Assembly (NCBI GenBank): GCA_900544715.1
Contig: UQWL01000005.1
Location: 62,001-126,000, forward strand
Source of the DNA: an uncultured Oscillospiraceae bacterium
GTDB lineage: Bacteria; Bacillota; Clostridia; Oscillospirales; Acutalibacteraceae
Length of the DNA stretch: 64,000 bases
Direction of reading: 5' to 3'
The notes under the pieces were generated by a model. That model did no database searches and had not been told where the DNA came from. It worked only from the letters and a program-made list of their open reading frames with translations. Positions 50,730 through 60,090 of the stretch are shown in pieces. Position 1 is the first letter of the stretch. Each line of letters begins with the position of its first letter. The position numbers and the translations under genes are program-made.

Positions 50730-53700
50730 TTATTCCGGAATGAGTGCAAAGCGCAGTTGATACGGCCTGCCGCTGGGGAGCCGGTGCTCCTCCTGCGGGA
50801 GCGCGCCCCAGCTGTCATCCCCGCCGACGCCTGCCTGCCGCGCCAATACGCGCACAAAGAGCCGATCGCTCTCCGGCAGATCCTTTTCATGGGCCGCCGC
50901 CTCCAGCTCCTCGGGCGACCAGCGGCAAACCGAGAGGGTAAAGGGTTCTTCTCCCGCGCTCTCCATCCGCAGCGTGCGCTTCTCGCCCTCCAGCGATGCA
51001 TAGCGCACATCCGTGCGCGCCCCGTTCTCCTGCGGACGCAGGTAGGGGACATACAACTCGCCGGCCGGGATGCGGTAAAGGCCGATATCGGCGGCTGCTT
51101 GCCGGTCGCTGTAATTCTCCAGCGGCCCGCGCCCCAGGTAAGCGAGCGATTCATAGCTGGCCGCCGTTTCAAAGCACACGCCAACCTCCGGCAATTCAGG
51201 GAGGCTGCCATCCGGCTGGAATTGCAGCTCCACCAGCACGCCCGCCTGCGTGATGGTATAGGCAAGCACCCCGCCGCACGCCGGCTCAGAGGGGATCGTA
51301 AACCGGCTCGTCACCCGTACCACGCCGCGCGGCGCATCCTGCGCATCTACCGTATAGGGCGCATAGATGCAATTTTGCCCGGCAAACCGCCACACGGCAC
51401 AGCGCACCGGCATATGGTTTCCCCGGTCGTTATCCGTAGAAGCGCGCCAGAAGGACGGGCGAAGCGGAGCAGATAAATATTCCTGCCCGCCTCTGCAAAG
51501 CGAAATGAGCTGCCCCGTCCGCCGGGAAAAACGCACACTGAGCGCTTCTCCTCGAATCGAGAGCGCGCCATAGCCCTCCAGGATTGTCAGATGATTTTCC
51601 GGGCGCGCAAAGCGCCGCTCTATCGCCATCGGATTGCTCACAAACTGTGCGCACGCAATCTCTGTGCCCGCTTTGGCCCAAGGGGTATCCTTACGCAGGC
51701 GGACAGAAAGATTCAAATAGCACTCCCGGCGGCAGATCCGGTTGAGCTCCAGCTCCAGCAGCCGCGTTTTCCCCGGGGCCAAAGCAAAATAAAAGGCGGC
51801 TCCGCGCAGGAATTCTCCGCCGCAGACTTGCTCCCAGCGGAATTCGAATTCCGACAGGTCGGTAACCAAAAAATGGTTGCCGATTTCAATCGTTCCGCGC
51901 TCCGCATCGAGCGCGCGAAACGAAATATTCTGATAAAGCCGCCGGATTTCCGCAAGCTTCGGGCTCGGCGTGCGGTCTGCAAACAACAGCCCGTCGCCGC
52001 AAAAATTGCCGTCGTTCGGCTCGTCGCCAAAATCCCCACCATAGGCGAAATAGTCTCTGCCCCGGTCATCCTTTGTGAGAATCGCCTGATCGATAAAATC
52101 CCAGACGAACGCGCCCTGCATGTGCGGCTCCTCTTCCAGCATCCGCGTATACCGCTCCACCCCGCCGCAGGAATTCCCCATCGCGTGGGCAAATTCGCAC
52201 AACAGAAACGGCCTGTCCGGATGGGCGTGGAGGAACTCCCGCACCTGCTCCGGGGAAGCATACATCATGCTGTATACCTCTGTCGCGGCAAGATCCTGCT
52301 CCGGATTGCCGCAAACGGGCTCATAATGCACTGGGCGGGAGGGGTCCTTCTCCCGTAGCCAGTCGTGCATCTTTTGAACGTTTCCCCCGCCACCCGACTC
52401 ATTGCCGAGCGACCATAGGATAACGCTGGCGTGGTTTTTATCCCGCTCGTAAAGCGACTGGATACGGCTCATGCAAGCGTTTTCCCACTCCGGCAGGCTG
52501 CCCGGCAGCGCAGGGCAGCCCGGGGCCGAGCCGCCCTGTGTGCCGTGGGCCTCCAGGTTATTTTCATCGATGAGATACAGCCCATATTTATCGCAGATGT
52601 CATACCAGGCAGGATGATTGGGGTAGTGGGAGGTGCGCACGGCGTTGATGTTGTTCGCCTTCATCATCAGAGCATCCGCAATCATTTCCTCCCGCGTGAG
52701 CGTTCGCCCGCCCCGGCAGGAAAACTCGTGCCGATTCACACCCTTGAGCACCAGCCTGCGGCCGTTGAGCAGCAAAATTCCGCCCCGGATCTCCACACGG
52801 CGGAAGCCAGCTTTCAAGGGCACATATTCCAGCACGCCCTCATCCCCGGTGAGGGCAAACAGCACCGTATAAAGGTGCGGCTTCTCCGCGCTCCAGAGCT
52901 TGGCCTGCGCAATCGTCGCATGCAGGGAGAGCCGGCCGCCCTCCGGCACATCCGCACGGTCATAGCCCACGATCACACCGCCGTCGAGCACCGTCATCTC
53001 AAGCCTTTGGCCGGGCCTCGGCGTATCAACCCATGCGAAAGCTTCCAGCTCCCCGTTTTGATAGGCGGCGTCCGGCAGGGAGGAAAGGGCAATATCCGCT
53101 AGGAAGCTCTCATTGGCAGCATAGAGGTATACATCCCGAAAGATGCCTGCCAGCCGCCAGAAATCCTGATCCTCCAGCCAACTACCGGTACACCAGCGGT
53201 AAACCTCCACGCCGATCCGATTTTTCCCCGGCTGCAAAAACGCCGTCAACTCAAATTCTGAGGGGCCAAAGGAATTCTCCGCATAGCCGATGCGGTTGCC
53301 GTTGATGTAGAGGTAAAAGGCAGATTCCACACCCTCAAACCGGAGAAAAACGCGCTTCTCTGCCCAGGCCAGAGGGAGCTGAAAGCTTTTGAGATAGCAA
53401 CCCACCGGGTTCGTTTCCACCGGCGCATAGGGCGGCATGGGCTCCTCCCGCCCTTCCCATGGATACTGCACATTGCAGTATTGCGGCGCGCCATAGCCCT
53501 GCATCTGCCAGGAGCCGGGCACCTCAACCATATTATAACCTGCCGCGCGGAACGCCGGGTCGGCAAACCCCTCCGGCCGTTTCAGGTGATTGGGGTAAAG
53601 GCGAAAGCGCCATTTCCCGTTGAGCGGCATACAGCGGGCCGATTGCAGCTCCGCCCCGGAAAGCGCCTCCCGTTTGTCCGCATAGCGAAAAAATGTAGCG

Positions 53701-53777
53701 CGCTCCGGCATACGGCCGATCCCCGTCAGGTCGGGGCGGTTTTGCCATTCGGCATATCCGTCTATTATTTCCTCCAT
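50730..53777 (-). CDS. lacZ: Beta-galactosidase, glycoside hydrolase family 2
   Basis: A 1015-residue GH2 enzyme, the normal length of LacZ. Domains in order: sugar-binding beta-domain (about 50-220, with SWQMQGYGAPQYCNVQYPWEG), immunoglobulin-like domain, TIM barrel, and the C-terminal beta-sandwich and bgal_small_N-type domain (from about 735). The barrel holds the acid/base Glu460 in ILWSLGNESGG and the nucleophile Glu528 in LCEFAHAMGNS; DENNLEAHG binds the substrate. The protein has no signal peptide and should be cytoplasmic. The start at 53777 follows GGGAG by ten bases. It hydrolyses lactose or galactosides; no transporter lies beside it. Confidence 0.95.
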   Translation of the reverse strand: MEEIIDGYAEWQNRPDLTGIGRMPERATFFRYADKREALSGAELQSARCMPLNGKWRFRLYPNHLKRPEGFADPAFRAAGYNMVEVPGSWQMQGYGAPQYCNVQYPWEGREEPMPPYAPVETNPVGCYLKSFQLPLAWAEKRVFLRFEGVESAFYLYINGNRIGYAENSFGPSEFELTAFLQPGKNRIGVEVYRWCTGSWLEDQDFWRLAGIFRDVYLYAANESFLADIALSSLPDAAYQNGELEAFAWVDTPRPGQRLEMTVLDGGVIVGYDRADVPEGGRLSLHATIAQAKLWSAEKPHLYTVLFALTGDEGVLEYVPLKAGFRRVEIRGGILLLNGRRLVLKGVNRHEFSCRGGRTLTREEMIADALMMKANNINAVRTSHYPNHPAWYDICDKYGLYLIDENNLEAHGTQGGSAPGCPALPGSLPEWENACMSRIQSLYERDKNHASVILWSLGNESGGGGNVQKMHDWLREKDPSRPVHYEPVCGNPEQDLAATEVYSMMYASPEQVREFLHAHPDRPFLLCEFAHAMGNSCGGVERYTRMLEEEPHMQGAFVWDFIDQAILTKDDRGRDYFAYGGDFGDEPNDGNFCGDGLLFADRTPSPKLAEIRRLYQNISFRALDAERGTIEIGNHFLVTDLSEFEFRWEQVCGGEFLRGAAFYFALAPGKTRLLELELNRICRRECYLNLSVRLRKDTPWAKAGTEIACAQFVSNPMAIERRFARPENHLTILEGYGALSIRGEALSVRFSRRTGQLISLCRGGQEYLSAPLRPSFWRASTDNDRGNHMPVRCAVWRFAGQNCIYAPYTVDAQDAPRGVVRVTSRFTIPSEPACGGVLAYTITQAGVLVELQFQPDGSLPELPEVGVCFETAASYESLAYLGRGPLENYSDRQAAADIGLYRIPAGELYVPYLRPQENGARTDVRYASLEGEKRTLRMESAGEEPFTLSVCRWSPEELEAAAHEKDLPESDRLFVRVLARQAGVGGDDSWGALPQEEHRLPSGRPYQLRFALIPE

Positions 53778-53800
53778 GAGCCAAACACTCCCGATCAATC

Positions 53801-53830
53801 TTCGTAGGCCGCCAAACTGCCCGTCCCTAC
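53801..53830 (-). repeat. Short intergenic repeat, copy 2
   Basis: On the minus strand GTAGGGACGGGCAGTTTGGC, then GGCCTACGAA, placed 24 bases upstream of the beta-galactosidase ATG. It shares the CCTACGAA end and its position before a start codon with the repeat at 10964-10990. A hairpin rich in GGC and GCC lies further upstream at about 53845-53880. Confidence 0.4.
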
Positions 53831-53923
53831 AACACAGCGGCAAACAGCCGGCAGCCCTCTGCCGCCCGGCTATTTCAAATTTTTCAAATGGATATTGCCC
53901 TATCATCTATATAATGAAAGAAA

Positions 53924-53946
53924 GCCCACGGCCAAAAGCCCTGGGC
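53924..53946 (-). terminator. Terminator after the sugar transferase gene
   Basis: GCCCAGGGC, TTTTG, GCCGTGGGC with one mismatch, then TTTCTTTC on the minus strand. Confidence 0.65.
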
Positions 53947-53967
53947 AACTACCGGCGCACAATCCTG

Positions 53968-54582
53968 TTACTCGATTTCTGAATTATCCTCGCCCTGCTC
54001 GCCGTGATGCTGCAGTTCGCCGCCCTCCGCAAAGCCCTTGCCGGTCAAAACAGCGGCAACTGTTTGAAACAGAATTCGGATATCCATAAAAAGCGTATGA
54101 TGCTCCACATAGTAAGCATCATAGGCTACCTTTTGCTCCGCGGTCAGCAAATCGCGCCCATTCACCTGTGCAAGGCCCGTCACACCGGGCCGCATCCGGT
54201 AAACGCCGGACGCTTCGCGCAGGGAGCGGATCTCCTCCTCCTCCGGAATCAACGGCCGTGGGCCAACAAAGCTCATTTCCCCCCGCAGGATGTTGAACAG
54301 CTGCGGCAGCTCATCCAGGCTCGTTTTACGCAAAAAGCGCCCGCACCGGGTCACGCAATGGTCAAATTCTTTCAGGTCGGCAGTCGGCGCGTTGCGTGTG
54401 CCTTGCTTCATCGTGCGAAATTTGCGGATGTCAAAAAGCTGATTATGGAGCCCCACGCGTTTTTGCCGGAACACAACCGGCCGCCCGCTATCGATTAAAA
54501 TAATAACGCTGAGCAGCAGCAACAACGGCGAAAGGAGGATAATCGCCAGCAGACTGCAGATAAAATCGAAAAATCGTTTCAT
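53968..54582 (-). CDS. Bacterial sugar transferase (polyprenyl-phosphate hexose-1-phosphate transferase)
   Basis: A 204-residue member of the WbaP/PglC-type family. An N-terminal membrane helix (FFDFICSLLAIILLSPLLLLL, about 4-24) precedes the catalytic domain: VFRQKRVGLHNQLFDIRKFRTM, KTSLDELPQLFNILRGEMSFVGPRP, MRPGVTGLAQVNGRD and YDAYYVEHHT. It transfers a sugar phosphate from a nucleotide sugar to a membrane polyprenyl phosphate, the first step of capsule or S-layer glycan synthesis. The ATG at 54582 was chosen as the natural N-terminus with GGAAGTGAAAGA before it. No other glycan gene is nearby. Confidence 0.92.
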   Translation of the reverse strand: MKRFFDFICSLLAIILLSPLLLLLSVIILIDSGRPVVFRQKRVGLHNQLFDIRKFRTMKQGTRNAPTADLKEFDHCVTRCGRFLRKTSLDELPQLFNILRGEMSFVGPRPLIPEEEEIRSLREASGVYRMRPGVTGLAQVNGRDLLTAEQKVAYDAYYVEHHTLFMDIRILFQTVAAVLTGKGFAEGGELQHHGEQGEDNSEIE

Positions 54583-54760
54583 TCTTTCACTTCCACACCT
54601 CTGTACAGATTTCTCTCCTCTGAAAAATACTGCGGTGTTGAGTATAGCAGATTTCACGAGATTTTTCAATTGTTTTGTCGAAAAATCACAATAGATGAAA
54701 CAATTCCCTCCCCGGTCAGTGGTCAGAAGCACTCTTCCATGGCATTCGTTCCATTCTATT

Positions 54761-55366
54761 TTACCGGCCGCCGCCCCAGAAAATATAGTCCGATACCAGC
54801 ACAGCACGCACGGGCGCTCCGTCCCGGCCCGCAATTTTCACCGGCGGAGCGATCAAAAAATAATCTCCCGGCGCCGCTTCTTCCAGATACAGGCCCTCCA
54901 GCACCGCAATATTCTCCTGCAAGAGCGCACGGTGCGGACGAGCCTGGTTTCCGGGGCAGCCGACCGACTGCGCATCCGTCCCAATCAAACGCACGCCGAG
55001 CATGGCCAGTTCATCGCCCGCGCTCTCCAAAAAATAGGCGCTGCCGCCGCTTTTGAACAGCACGCGTTCACAGCCAGGCTTCACCAGCGCATCAATCTGC
55101 TCGCCTGTCACCGGCCCCGGCCCAATCTCCAGCACGGTGCAGGGGCCGATAAAACACTCCAGCGGCACTTCTGAAATGCTTTTGCCCCCTTCGATGAAGT
55201 GCATCGGCGCATCCGCATGCGTGCCCGTATGCAGGCAGGCATACAGAGCGGATAGATTGCACGCATCTCCATTTGCAATCCGGCTGAGCACATGCAGGCG
55301 CGGCTCCGGGTCGCCCGGATAAACCGGCGCTGTGAGCAAATCGGAAGAGATATCGATCAGGTTCAT
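54761..55366 (-). CDS. Cyclase-family (kynurenine formamidase-like) hydrolase
   Basis: A 201-residue metal-dependent hydrolase. The signature is LHTGTHADAPMHF around residues 45-57, with its histidines and aspartate as metal ligands; LIDISSDLLTAPVYPGDP opens the protein, and LIGTDAQSVG appears later. Family members include arylformamidase and isatin hydrolase; without kynurenine genes nearby the substrate is unknown. GGAGGCGTTCCTT precedes the ATG. It lies 74 bases after the ABC permease gene with a terminator between, so it is probably a separate transcript. Confidence 0.88.
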   Translation of the reverse strand: MNLIDISSDLLTAPVYPGDPEPRLHVLSRIANGDACNLSALYACLHTGTHADAPMHFIEGGKSISEVPLECFIGPCTVLEIGPGPVTGEQIDALVKPGCERVLFKSGGSAYFLESAGDELAMLGVRLIGTDAQSVGCPGNQARPHRALLQENIAVLEGLYLEEAAPGDYFLIAPPVKIAGRDGAPVRAVLVSDYIFWGGGR

Positions 55367-55399
55367 AAGGAACGCCTCCTATCCTTTTCTTTACAAAAA

Positions 55400-55431
55400 A
55401 GGCGGAGAAGCGCATGAAGCGCCCTCCGCCT
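55400..55431 (-). terminator. Terminator of the ABC transporter operon
   Basis: AGGCGGAGGGC, GCTTCATGC loop region, GCTTCTCCGCC, then TTTTTTGT on the minus strand. Confidence 0.82.
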
Positions 55432-55440
55432 GATTCCATC

Positions 55441-56262
55441 TTATTTGATATTGATTTTTGTTTTCATCAATGCGTTGGTGCCCACAAACAGGCCGGAGGC
55501 AATCAAAAGCTCGATGACAAAGCCCGCGATGCCGATGACCATCCCCTCCTGCGCCCCCTTGGCCGCCATGCTGGTGGAGAAGGAAAAAACGATTTTGCCC
55601 GCAGTGTCAATCACAACGGTCAGTGGGACGTAGGTGGTCGCCACATACAGAAGAACCTGCATCACAATATAGATCAGGAAAAAGACCGCCAGCGCCGTAA
55701 AAATCCCAAACCGCTGAAACGGGCGAATATTCGCCACAGTTACGGCAAAAAACACGGCGGATACGAACACCGCGATTTGGATAAACATGCCCACCGCCGT
55801 GACGGCAAGCGCCTTCCCGATCGCCTGCATGGAGGGCAGGCCTACCGTGGCCATCATCATATCCATCACGCTGCCGACCTCTTCGCCGATGGAGGACTGC
55901 ACATAGGCAAACACGATAAAAAACGTTGCGATCATGAAAATATAGCTGAGCAGCACCCAAATAAAGGAGACGATCGCTTTGGAGGCGAGCAGCGCGCTGC
56001 TTTTGACCGGCAGCGTATAGCTGAGATAGCCTTCCGCCCCGTAAAGCGTCCGATTAAAATTGGTAACCACCGCCACCAGGGTAATCACCACGCAGATCAG
56101 CCCGATGATAATCAGGGCGATCGAGCCGATCACGCCGACCCACGTTACCTTCACTGCATAGGAGAGCAGCATTGCGGCAAGCGCAACCGCGGCGGCGATA
56201 TAAATATTCATCACGGAATGGGCGCTCGACTTAAACTCATTTTTAATTAATTTCCCAAGCAT
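55441..56262 (-). CDS. ABC-2-type transporter permease
   Basis: A 273-residue protein with six strongly hydrophobic segments, including VMNIYIAAAVALAAMLLSYA and IGSIALIIIGLICVVITLVAVV. It lacks any periplasmic domain and fits an ABC-2 exporter permease or a YhgE/ABC-2-like subunit. Its ATG overlaps the end of the ATPase gene by 20 bases, with AAGGAGGTGTTCGCTT inside that gene as ribosome site. The exported compound is not predictable from sequence; such two-gene systems often move peptides or drugs. Confidence 0.85.
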   Translation of the reverse strand: MLGKLIKNEFKSSAHSVMNIYIAAAVALAAMLLSYAVKVTWVGVIGSIALIIIGLICVVITLVAVVTNFNRTLYGAEGYLSYTLPVKSSALLASKAIVSFIWVLLSYIFMIATFFIVFAYVQSSIGEEVGSVMDMMMATVGLPSMQAIGKALAVTAVGMFIQIAVFVSAVFFAVTVANIRPFQRFGIFTALAVFFLIYIVMQVLLYVATTYVPLTVVIDTAGKIVFSFSTSMAAKGAQEGMVIGIAGFVIELLIASGLFVGTNALMKTKINIK

Positions 56263-56953
56263 AAGCGAACACCTCCTTAAACGTTTCCTCCAGCGTTTTG
56301 CCGGAGGCGTGAATCTCCTCCACCGCAGTGTTGACCAGCACTTTCCCGTTGCCGATCATCAGCGCGCGGTCAAAAATGCGCTCCAGATCGTTGATCAGGT
56401 GCGTGGAAAGGATGATGGAGGCATCCTCCGCATAGTTCTTCATAATAAAATCCAAAATAAACGCGCGGGCAGCAGGGTCCACGCCGCCAAGCGGCTCATC
56501 GAGCAGGTAGAGCCTCGCCTTGCGGCACATCACCAGCACCAGCTGCAACTTTTCCTGCATACCTTTGGACATGGATTTGATCTTCTGCTTCATCGGCAGG
56601 CGGAAGCTGTTGATCATGGAAACCGCCTTTGCCTTGTCAAAATCCGCGTAAAAATCGGCAAAATAGTTCACGGCATCCACAGGGCGCATCCAGTCTGCCA
56701 GATAGGTTTTTTCCGGCAGATAAGCGACGATACTCTTCGTGTACGGGTCCGGGCTGTGGCCGTCAATTTTCACGCTGCCTTCGTAATCATTAATCAGGCC
56801 GGTCATAATTTTAATCAGCGAGGTTTTCCCGCTGCCGTTCGGGCCGAGCAGCCCGATGATATTGCCCCCCTCAAACGAGACGGAAATATCCTCCAGCACC
56901 TTGTTTTTTCCATAGGATTTCGACAGGTGCTCTATGTCGATCAGGTTCGCCAT
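56243..56953 (-). CDS. ABC transporter ATP-binding protein
   Basis: A 236-residue ATPase. Walker A is LLGPNGSGKTSLIKIM (33-48), signature MSKGMQEKLQL, Walker B LYLLDEPLGGVDP, then LSTHL as the switch histidine. It belongs to the group that pairs with small ABC-2 permeases (BcrA/YtrB-like). GGAGGCTGCAAC precedes the ATG. It is first of the two-gene operon, overlapping the permease gene. Confidence 0.95.
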   Translation of the reverse strand: MANLIDIEHLSKSYGKNKVLEDISVSFEGGNIIGLLGPNGSGKTSLIKIMTGLINDYEGSVKIDGHSPDPYTKSIVAYLPEKTYLADWMRPVDAVNYFADFYADFDKAKAVSMINSFRLPMKQKIKSMSKGMQEKLQLVLVMCRKARLYLLDEPLGGVDPAARAFILDFIMKNYAEDASIILSTHLINDLERIFDRALMIGNGKVLVNTAVEEIHASGKTLEETFKEVFAYAWEIN

Positions 56954-57528
56954 GTTGCAGCCTCCTTCAGGCGTGTTCCGTTTTCTTCCATCATAAAGGA
57001 TTGAAGCCCAAAGTCAATAGACAATTTGTAAATTGTGAACATGAAAAAGCAAAAAAGAGCCGTCCCCTTTTTCGTCATCCTCACGCACCGGTTTGCGCCG
57101 CCACAAATAATCTGGCGCGAAAGGCCTTGCTTTCGGCATCGCCTGACCGCGCATATAGGACGCATCAAATGTTACAGACAAATTGTTAGTCTTTCTTTAA
57201 ACATATTATTTTGATACCCATCGCTTTTGGGCAGATTATGCTCAATAGAATTTATTACTCTTTTTCCAGTATATTGTTTACTTATATTGTTAATTATGAT
57301 AAGTTTAAATAGGGGAAATTATTGTTTTACAATATCATTTTTTCTATTTACGGATTTGAACAATTCCTTTTTTATTCGAAATCAGGGAATACATGGGAAC
57401 GAAATTCCAAGCCATAGAAAGGCTGGTGAGTCCAATGTGGAAATAACGGCAGGCCCCGAGACGGAATGATTTTAACAACACTTATTGCATGAAGAAACAG
57501 GAACGAGAATTCAGAAAGGAGAAGCACT
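56954..57528. other. Divergent region between the ABC ATPase and C39 peptidase genes
   Basis: About 575 bases. The middle (57190-57360) is AT-rich. From about 57385 to 57480, before the peptidase gene, the sequence has several short complementary pieces (GGAACG with ATTCC, AGCC with GGCT) and could fold, but I could not match it to a known riboswitch. No gene is seen. Confidence 0.4.
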
Positions 57529-58470
57529 ATGAAAACAACAATAAAACGCTTATTTGCGCTTGCCCTGATCGGATGCTCCATCTTCAGCCTTGCTTTCTCC
57601 GTCAGCGCGTCGGATGCGACCGGCGCAATGAACGGTGCTATGAGGGGCGACGCGACAAGCGTGGGAGCGGACGAATCGCTTGCCGAACAGGTGGAGAAGC
57701 TTTTACCCAACAGTTCACCGGAACAACGCCTGCGGCTCCTTGAGAAAGCTGCCGTGGTTGGCCTGGATTCTGCAGACCTTGCAAACGTCACCCTCTCGAC
57801 AGCGGAACAGGCGATCCTGAATGGCAGCGCATCCATTGAAAAGCCAGTGGTTCTCACAGATCAAAAAGCCATCTTAACAGCCCCCGGCATAGGGACTAGG
57901 GCAACCACTATCGTTGCAGGCGTTGCAATGCCCGATTATGCACTGTGGCCGAAAATTTATAAGCAAGAGAGATCTGACTGGTGCAGCGCCGCAACCATTC
58001 AAACTGTTTTGAAGTACATTGGAGCGGCCTCTCCTGCGCAATCGACGATCATGAATTACTGGAAAAGCATCGGGTATACATATCCGGACTTGCCACTGGT
58101 GAGAAATTATTTAAATGCCCGTTTGCCGTCGGGCTACCAATCTTACTATCAAGAAATCTATGCCGGAAACCAAACCACATTTAATATGTGCCTGAAATGG
58201 GATGTTGAGAATTATCAGCCCATGGTTATTCTTATGAGAAACAATACGACCTCAACAGTAAACTGGCCATATAAAACAACCGGACACTTCTGCATCTGCA
58301 GCGGACTGCTGACATGGGCCAACAATCAATATTTCATGGGGGATCCCTATTACTTCTCCGATTACGTCCCCGGCGCCGGAAATGCGGGCGACCATAATAA
58401 AACCTGGGAAAAGCTCAATAAAGTTATTAATAACAGGTTCGGAACAGGGCAAGAACGGTTTGTCTGGTAG
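57529..58470 (+). CDS. Secreted papain-like C39-type peptidase
   Basis: A 313-residue exported protein. The signal peptide is residues 1 to about 28 (KRLFALALIGCSIFSLAFSVSA). A helical spacer spans about 45-105. The C-terminal catalytic domain resembles peptidase family C39_2: ERSDWCSAATIQTVL with Cys152, TGHFCICSG with His253 and MGDPYY with Asp272 form the triad. AGAAAGGAGAAGCACT precedes the ATG. Its target is unknown; without an ABC domain it is not a bacteriocin leader transporter. It may act on wall peptides or secreted proteins. It is followed by a lipoprotein gene after a long-loop inverted repeat. Confidence 0.85.
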   Translation: MKTTIKRLFALALIGCSIFSLAFSVSASDATGAMNGAMRGDATSVGADESLAEQVEKLLPNSSPEQRLRLLEKAAVVGLDSADLANVTLSTAEQAILNGSASIEKPVVLTDQKAILTAPGIGTRATTIVAGVAMPDYALWPKIYKQERSDWCSAATIQTVLKYIGAASPAQSTIMNYWKSIGYTYPDLPLVRNYLNARLPSGYQSYYQEIYAGNQTTFNMCLKWDVENYQPMVILMRNNTTSTVNWPYKTTGHFCICSGLLTWANNQYFMGDPYYFSDYVPGAGNAGDHNKTWEKLNKVINNRFGTGQERFVW

Positions 58471-58492
58471 AATAACGGCTAGCTAGGAATGA

Positions 58493-58544
58493 CGCCTCGT
58501 CTGGCTAAACTAAAAAACACGACCTATTACAACCAGACGAGGCG
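58493..58544 (+). repeat. 12-bp inverted repeat before the lipoprotein gene
   Basis: CGCCTCGTCTGG at 58493-58504 and CCAGACGAGGCG at 58533-58544 enclose 28 bases. It ends 23 bases before the lipoprotein ATG. A cruciform operator or a regulatory hairpin before the ribosome site are both possible; no T-run follows. Confidence 0.6.
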
Positions 58545-58567
58545 CTATGACAATGAGAGGATTCATC

Positions 58568-59890
58568 ATGAAAAAAGTAGCTTGTACACTTCTCATCTTT
58601 TTACTTATGTTTCTCTTTGGTTGTTCTAACACATCAAAAACGCCGGAGCATGAACAATCCACAATAGCCCAAACAAATGAGGGCTTCCAGAACCAACGCA
58701 TTATATTGCCAAACAGTAACACATTCCGTTTGAATTGGGATTCAGTCTTTCAAGATGCACTTACAAAAAGCAACAGCAGCTTTGTCATTATGGATAAGAT
58801 CGGGAAACAGTATTGGGGGATAAAATCAAAATATAACGCAGTAAGGCAAGAAATAGATGACGAAGAATTACTGGTAGAAGCTGATTCAAACAAGGAGACG
58901 TCTTTAACATATCCTGCCAACTTCCCTTATTGGAGTGTTGGGTCAGGAACTTATGTCATATTGAGAGACCGATATTTATATGAATGGAGAAGCTATACTT
59001 CTCAATTTGAAGAAGAATACGGGCATGATATGAAGCTGACACGAATCGATTGTAGTACCGGCAAGGTAGAAGTAATGGACGAGTTTCAGTTAAATTCCCC
59101 CCTCTTTTATCTCTGCAAAATGGATGAAGAACGGTTTCTGTCCTACTATGTCGTGAAGGCGCCATCAGAAAAAAACGAATATGCAACCTTAACAGTCGCC
59201 ACAATTTACAATCTGGACGGAACAAAAAAAGAGATCATTCGTGAAAAGTATGAAAATGACGTGGATTGGACGGATAGCGAAGGCACGTTGATTGAGCGCT
59301 TCGCCGTGAAAGACGGTGAGATTTACGGCTTTGGCCGCCGCCGGATTTCCGGCGCGTACAAGTTTTTTCTCTATCACTATGATCATAATGGAAAATTACT
59401 GGAAACGGAGGCGGTACCGGGATTTGAAAACATCATTGGCGCGGAACAGCCCCTGGTATTTTTGCTGGTCGGCGATTATATTGTTTTTCGCACCTACGAA
59501 AGCCTGACGAGTTACATTTGCAAACGAACGTCAAACGGAACGGAATTGATCATGAAAGGGGCAGACGGAAATGTTTCCTATGCGATTTCCACAATCAATT
59601 CAGGAGCACAAAGCAGCACTTATATTTTCTTTATCGAAAGCAATGTGAATGACGACGGCACCTTGAAAGAAAAGGAAAGTCCTCTCTATGCGATTGATGT
59701 TGAAAGCGGTAAAATAAAAAAGGCCAACTTCCCTGTCCCCCTGAAAAATCCTTATTTTGTTGAACTGCAGGCATTATCAAACGGAAACTTATTGGCCACC
59801 TATTGCGAGGACAAATATGATGTTTTGAAACAGAAGCAATTCCTGTTGCCTTGTGACAAGCTCCATGCGCTTTTTGATCAGATTTCTTAA
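58568..59890 (+). CDS. Lipoprotein of unknown function
   Basis: A 440-residue lipoprotein. The signal and lipobox are residues 1-19 (VACTLLIFLLMFLFGC, Cys19 as the lipidated residue). The mature part is rich in beta-type repeats such as FAVKDGEIYGFGRRRISGAY, which suggest a propeller-like fold, without a family I can name. GAGAGGATTCATC precedes the ATG at 58568. It lies 97 bases after the C39-type peptidase gene on the same strand, probably as partner in one operon; whether they interact is unknown. It ends before a terminator at 60047-60090. Confidence 0.8.
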   Translation: MKKVACTLLIFLLMFLFGCSNTSKTPEHEQSTIAQTNEGFQNQRIILPNSNTFRLNWDSVFQDALTKSNSSFVIMDKIGKQYWGIKSKYNAVRQEIDDEELLVEADSNKETSLTYPANFPYWSVGSGTYVILRDRYLYEWRSYTSQFEEEYGHDMKLTRIDCSTGKVEVMDEFQLNSPLFYLCKMDEERFLSYYVVKAPSEKNEYATLTVATIYNLDGTKKEIIREKYENDVDWTDSEGTLIERFAVKDGEIYGFGRRRISGAYKFFLYHYDHNGKLLETEAVPGFENIIGAEQPLVFLLVGDYIVFRTYESLTSYICKRTSNGTELIMKGADGNVSYAISTINSGAQSSTYIFFIESNVNDDGTLKEKESPLYAIDVESGKIKKANFPVPLKNPYFVELQALSNGNLLATYCEDKYDVLKQKQFLLPCDKLHALFDQIS

Positions 59891-60046
59891 ACTGGTATTC
59901 CTCTAAGCGACGTAAACGTGGATTGATATTTATGGACTGGTAGGTAGCATCAACGCGCATCTGATAAAAACATGAAGCTGTGTTTCAAAAGCATCCCAAG
60001 AAACAAAAAAAGACATATCCATGAATGAATATGATTAAATTGATAA

Positions 60047-60090
60047 ATTCCCCATTGCCTCTTCCCATATGAGAAGGGGCGAGGGGGAAT
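60047..60090 (+). terminator. Terminator after the lipoprotein gene
   Basis: ATTCCCC and GGGGGAAT with an inner GCCTCTTC...GAAGGGGC stem, followed by CTTTTTCC. The rest of the 359-base gap to the next gene contains another GC-rich hairpin at about 60190-60220 and no gene. Confidence 0.7.

Noticed and set aside
53801..53880. Beta-galactosidase extended upstream to 53906
   Set aside because: The extra codons read through the palindromic repeat and have no ribosome site; the GH2 protein starts properly at 53777.
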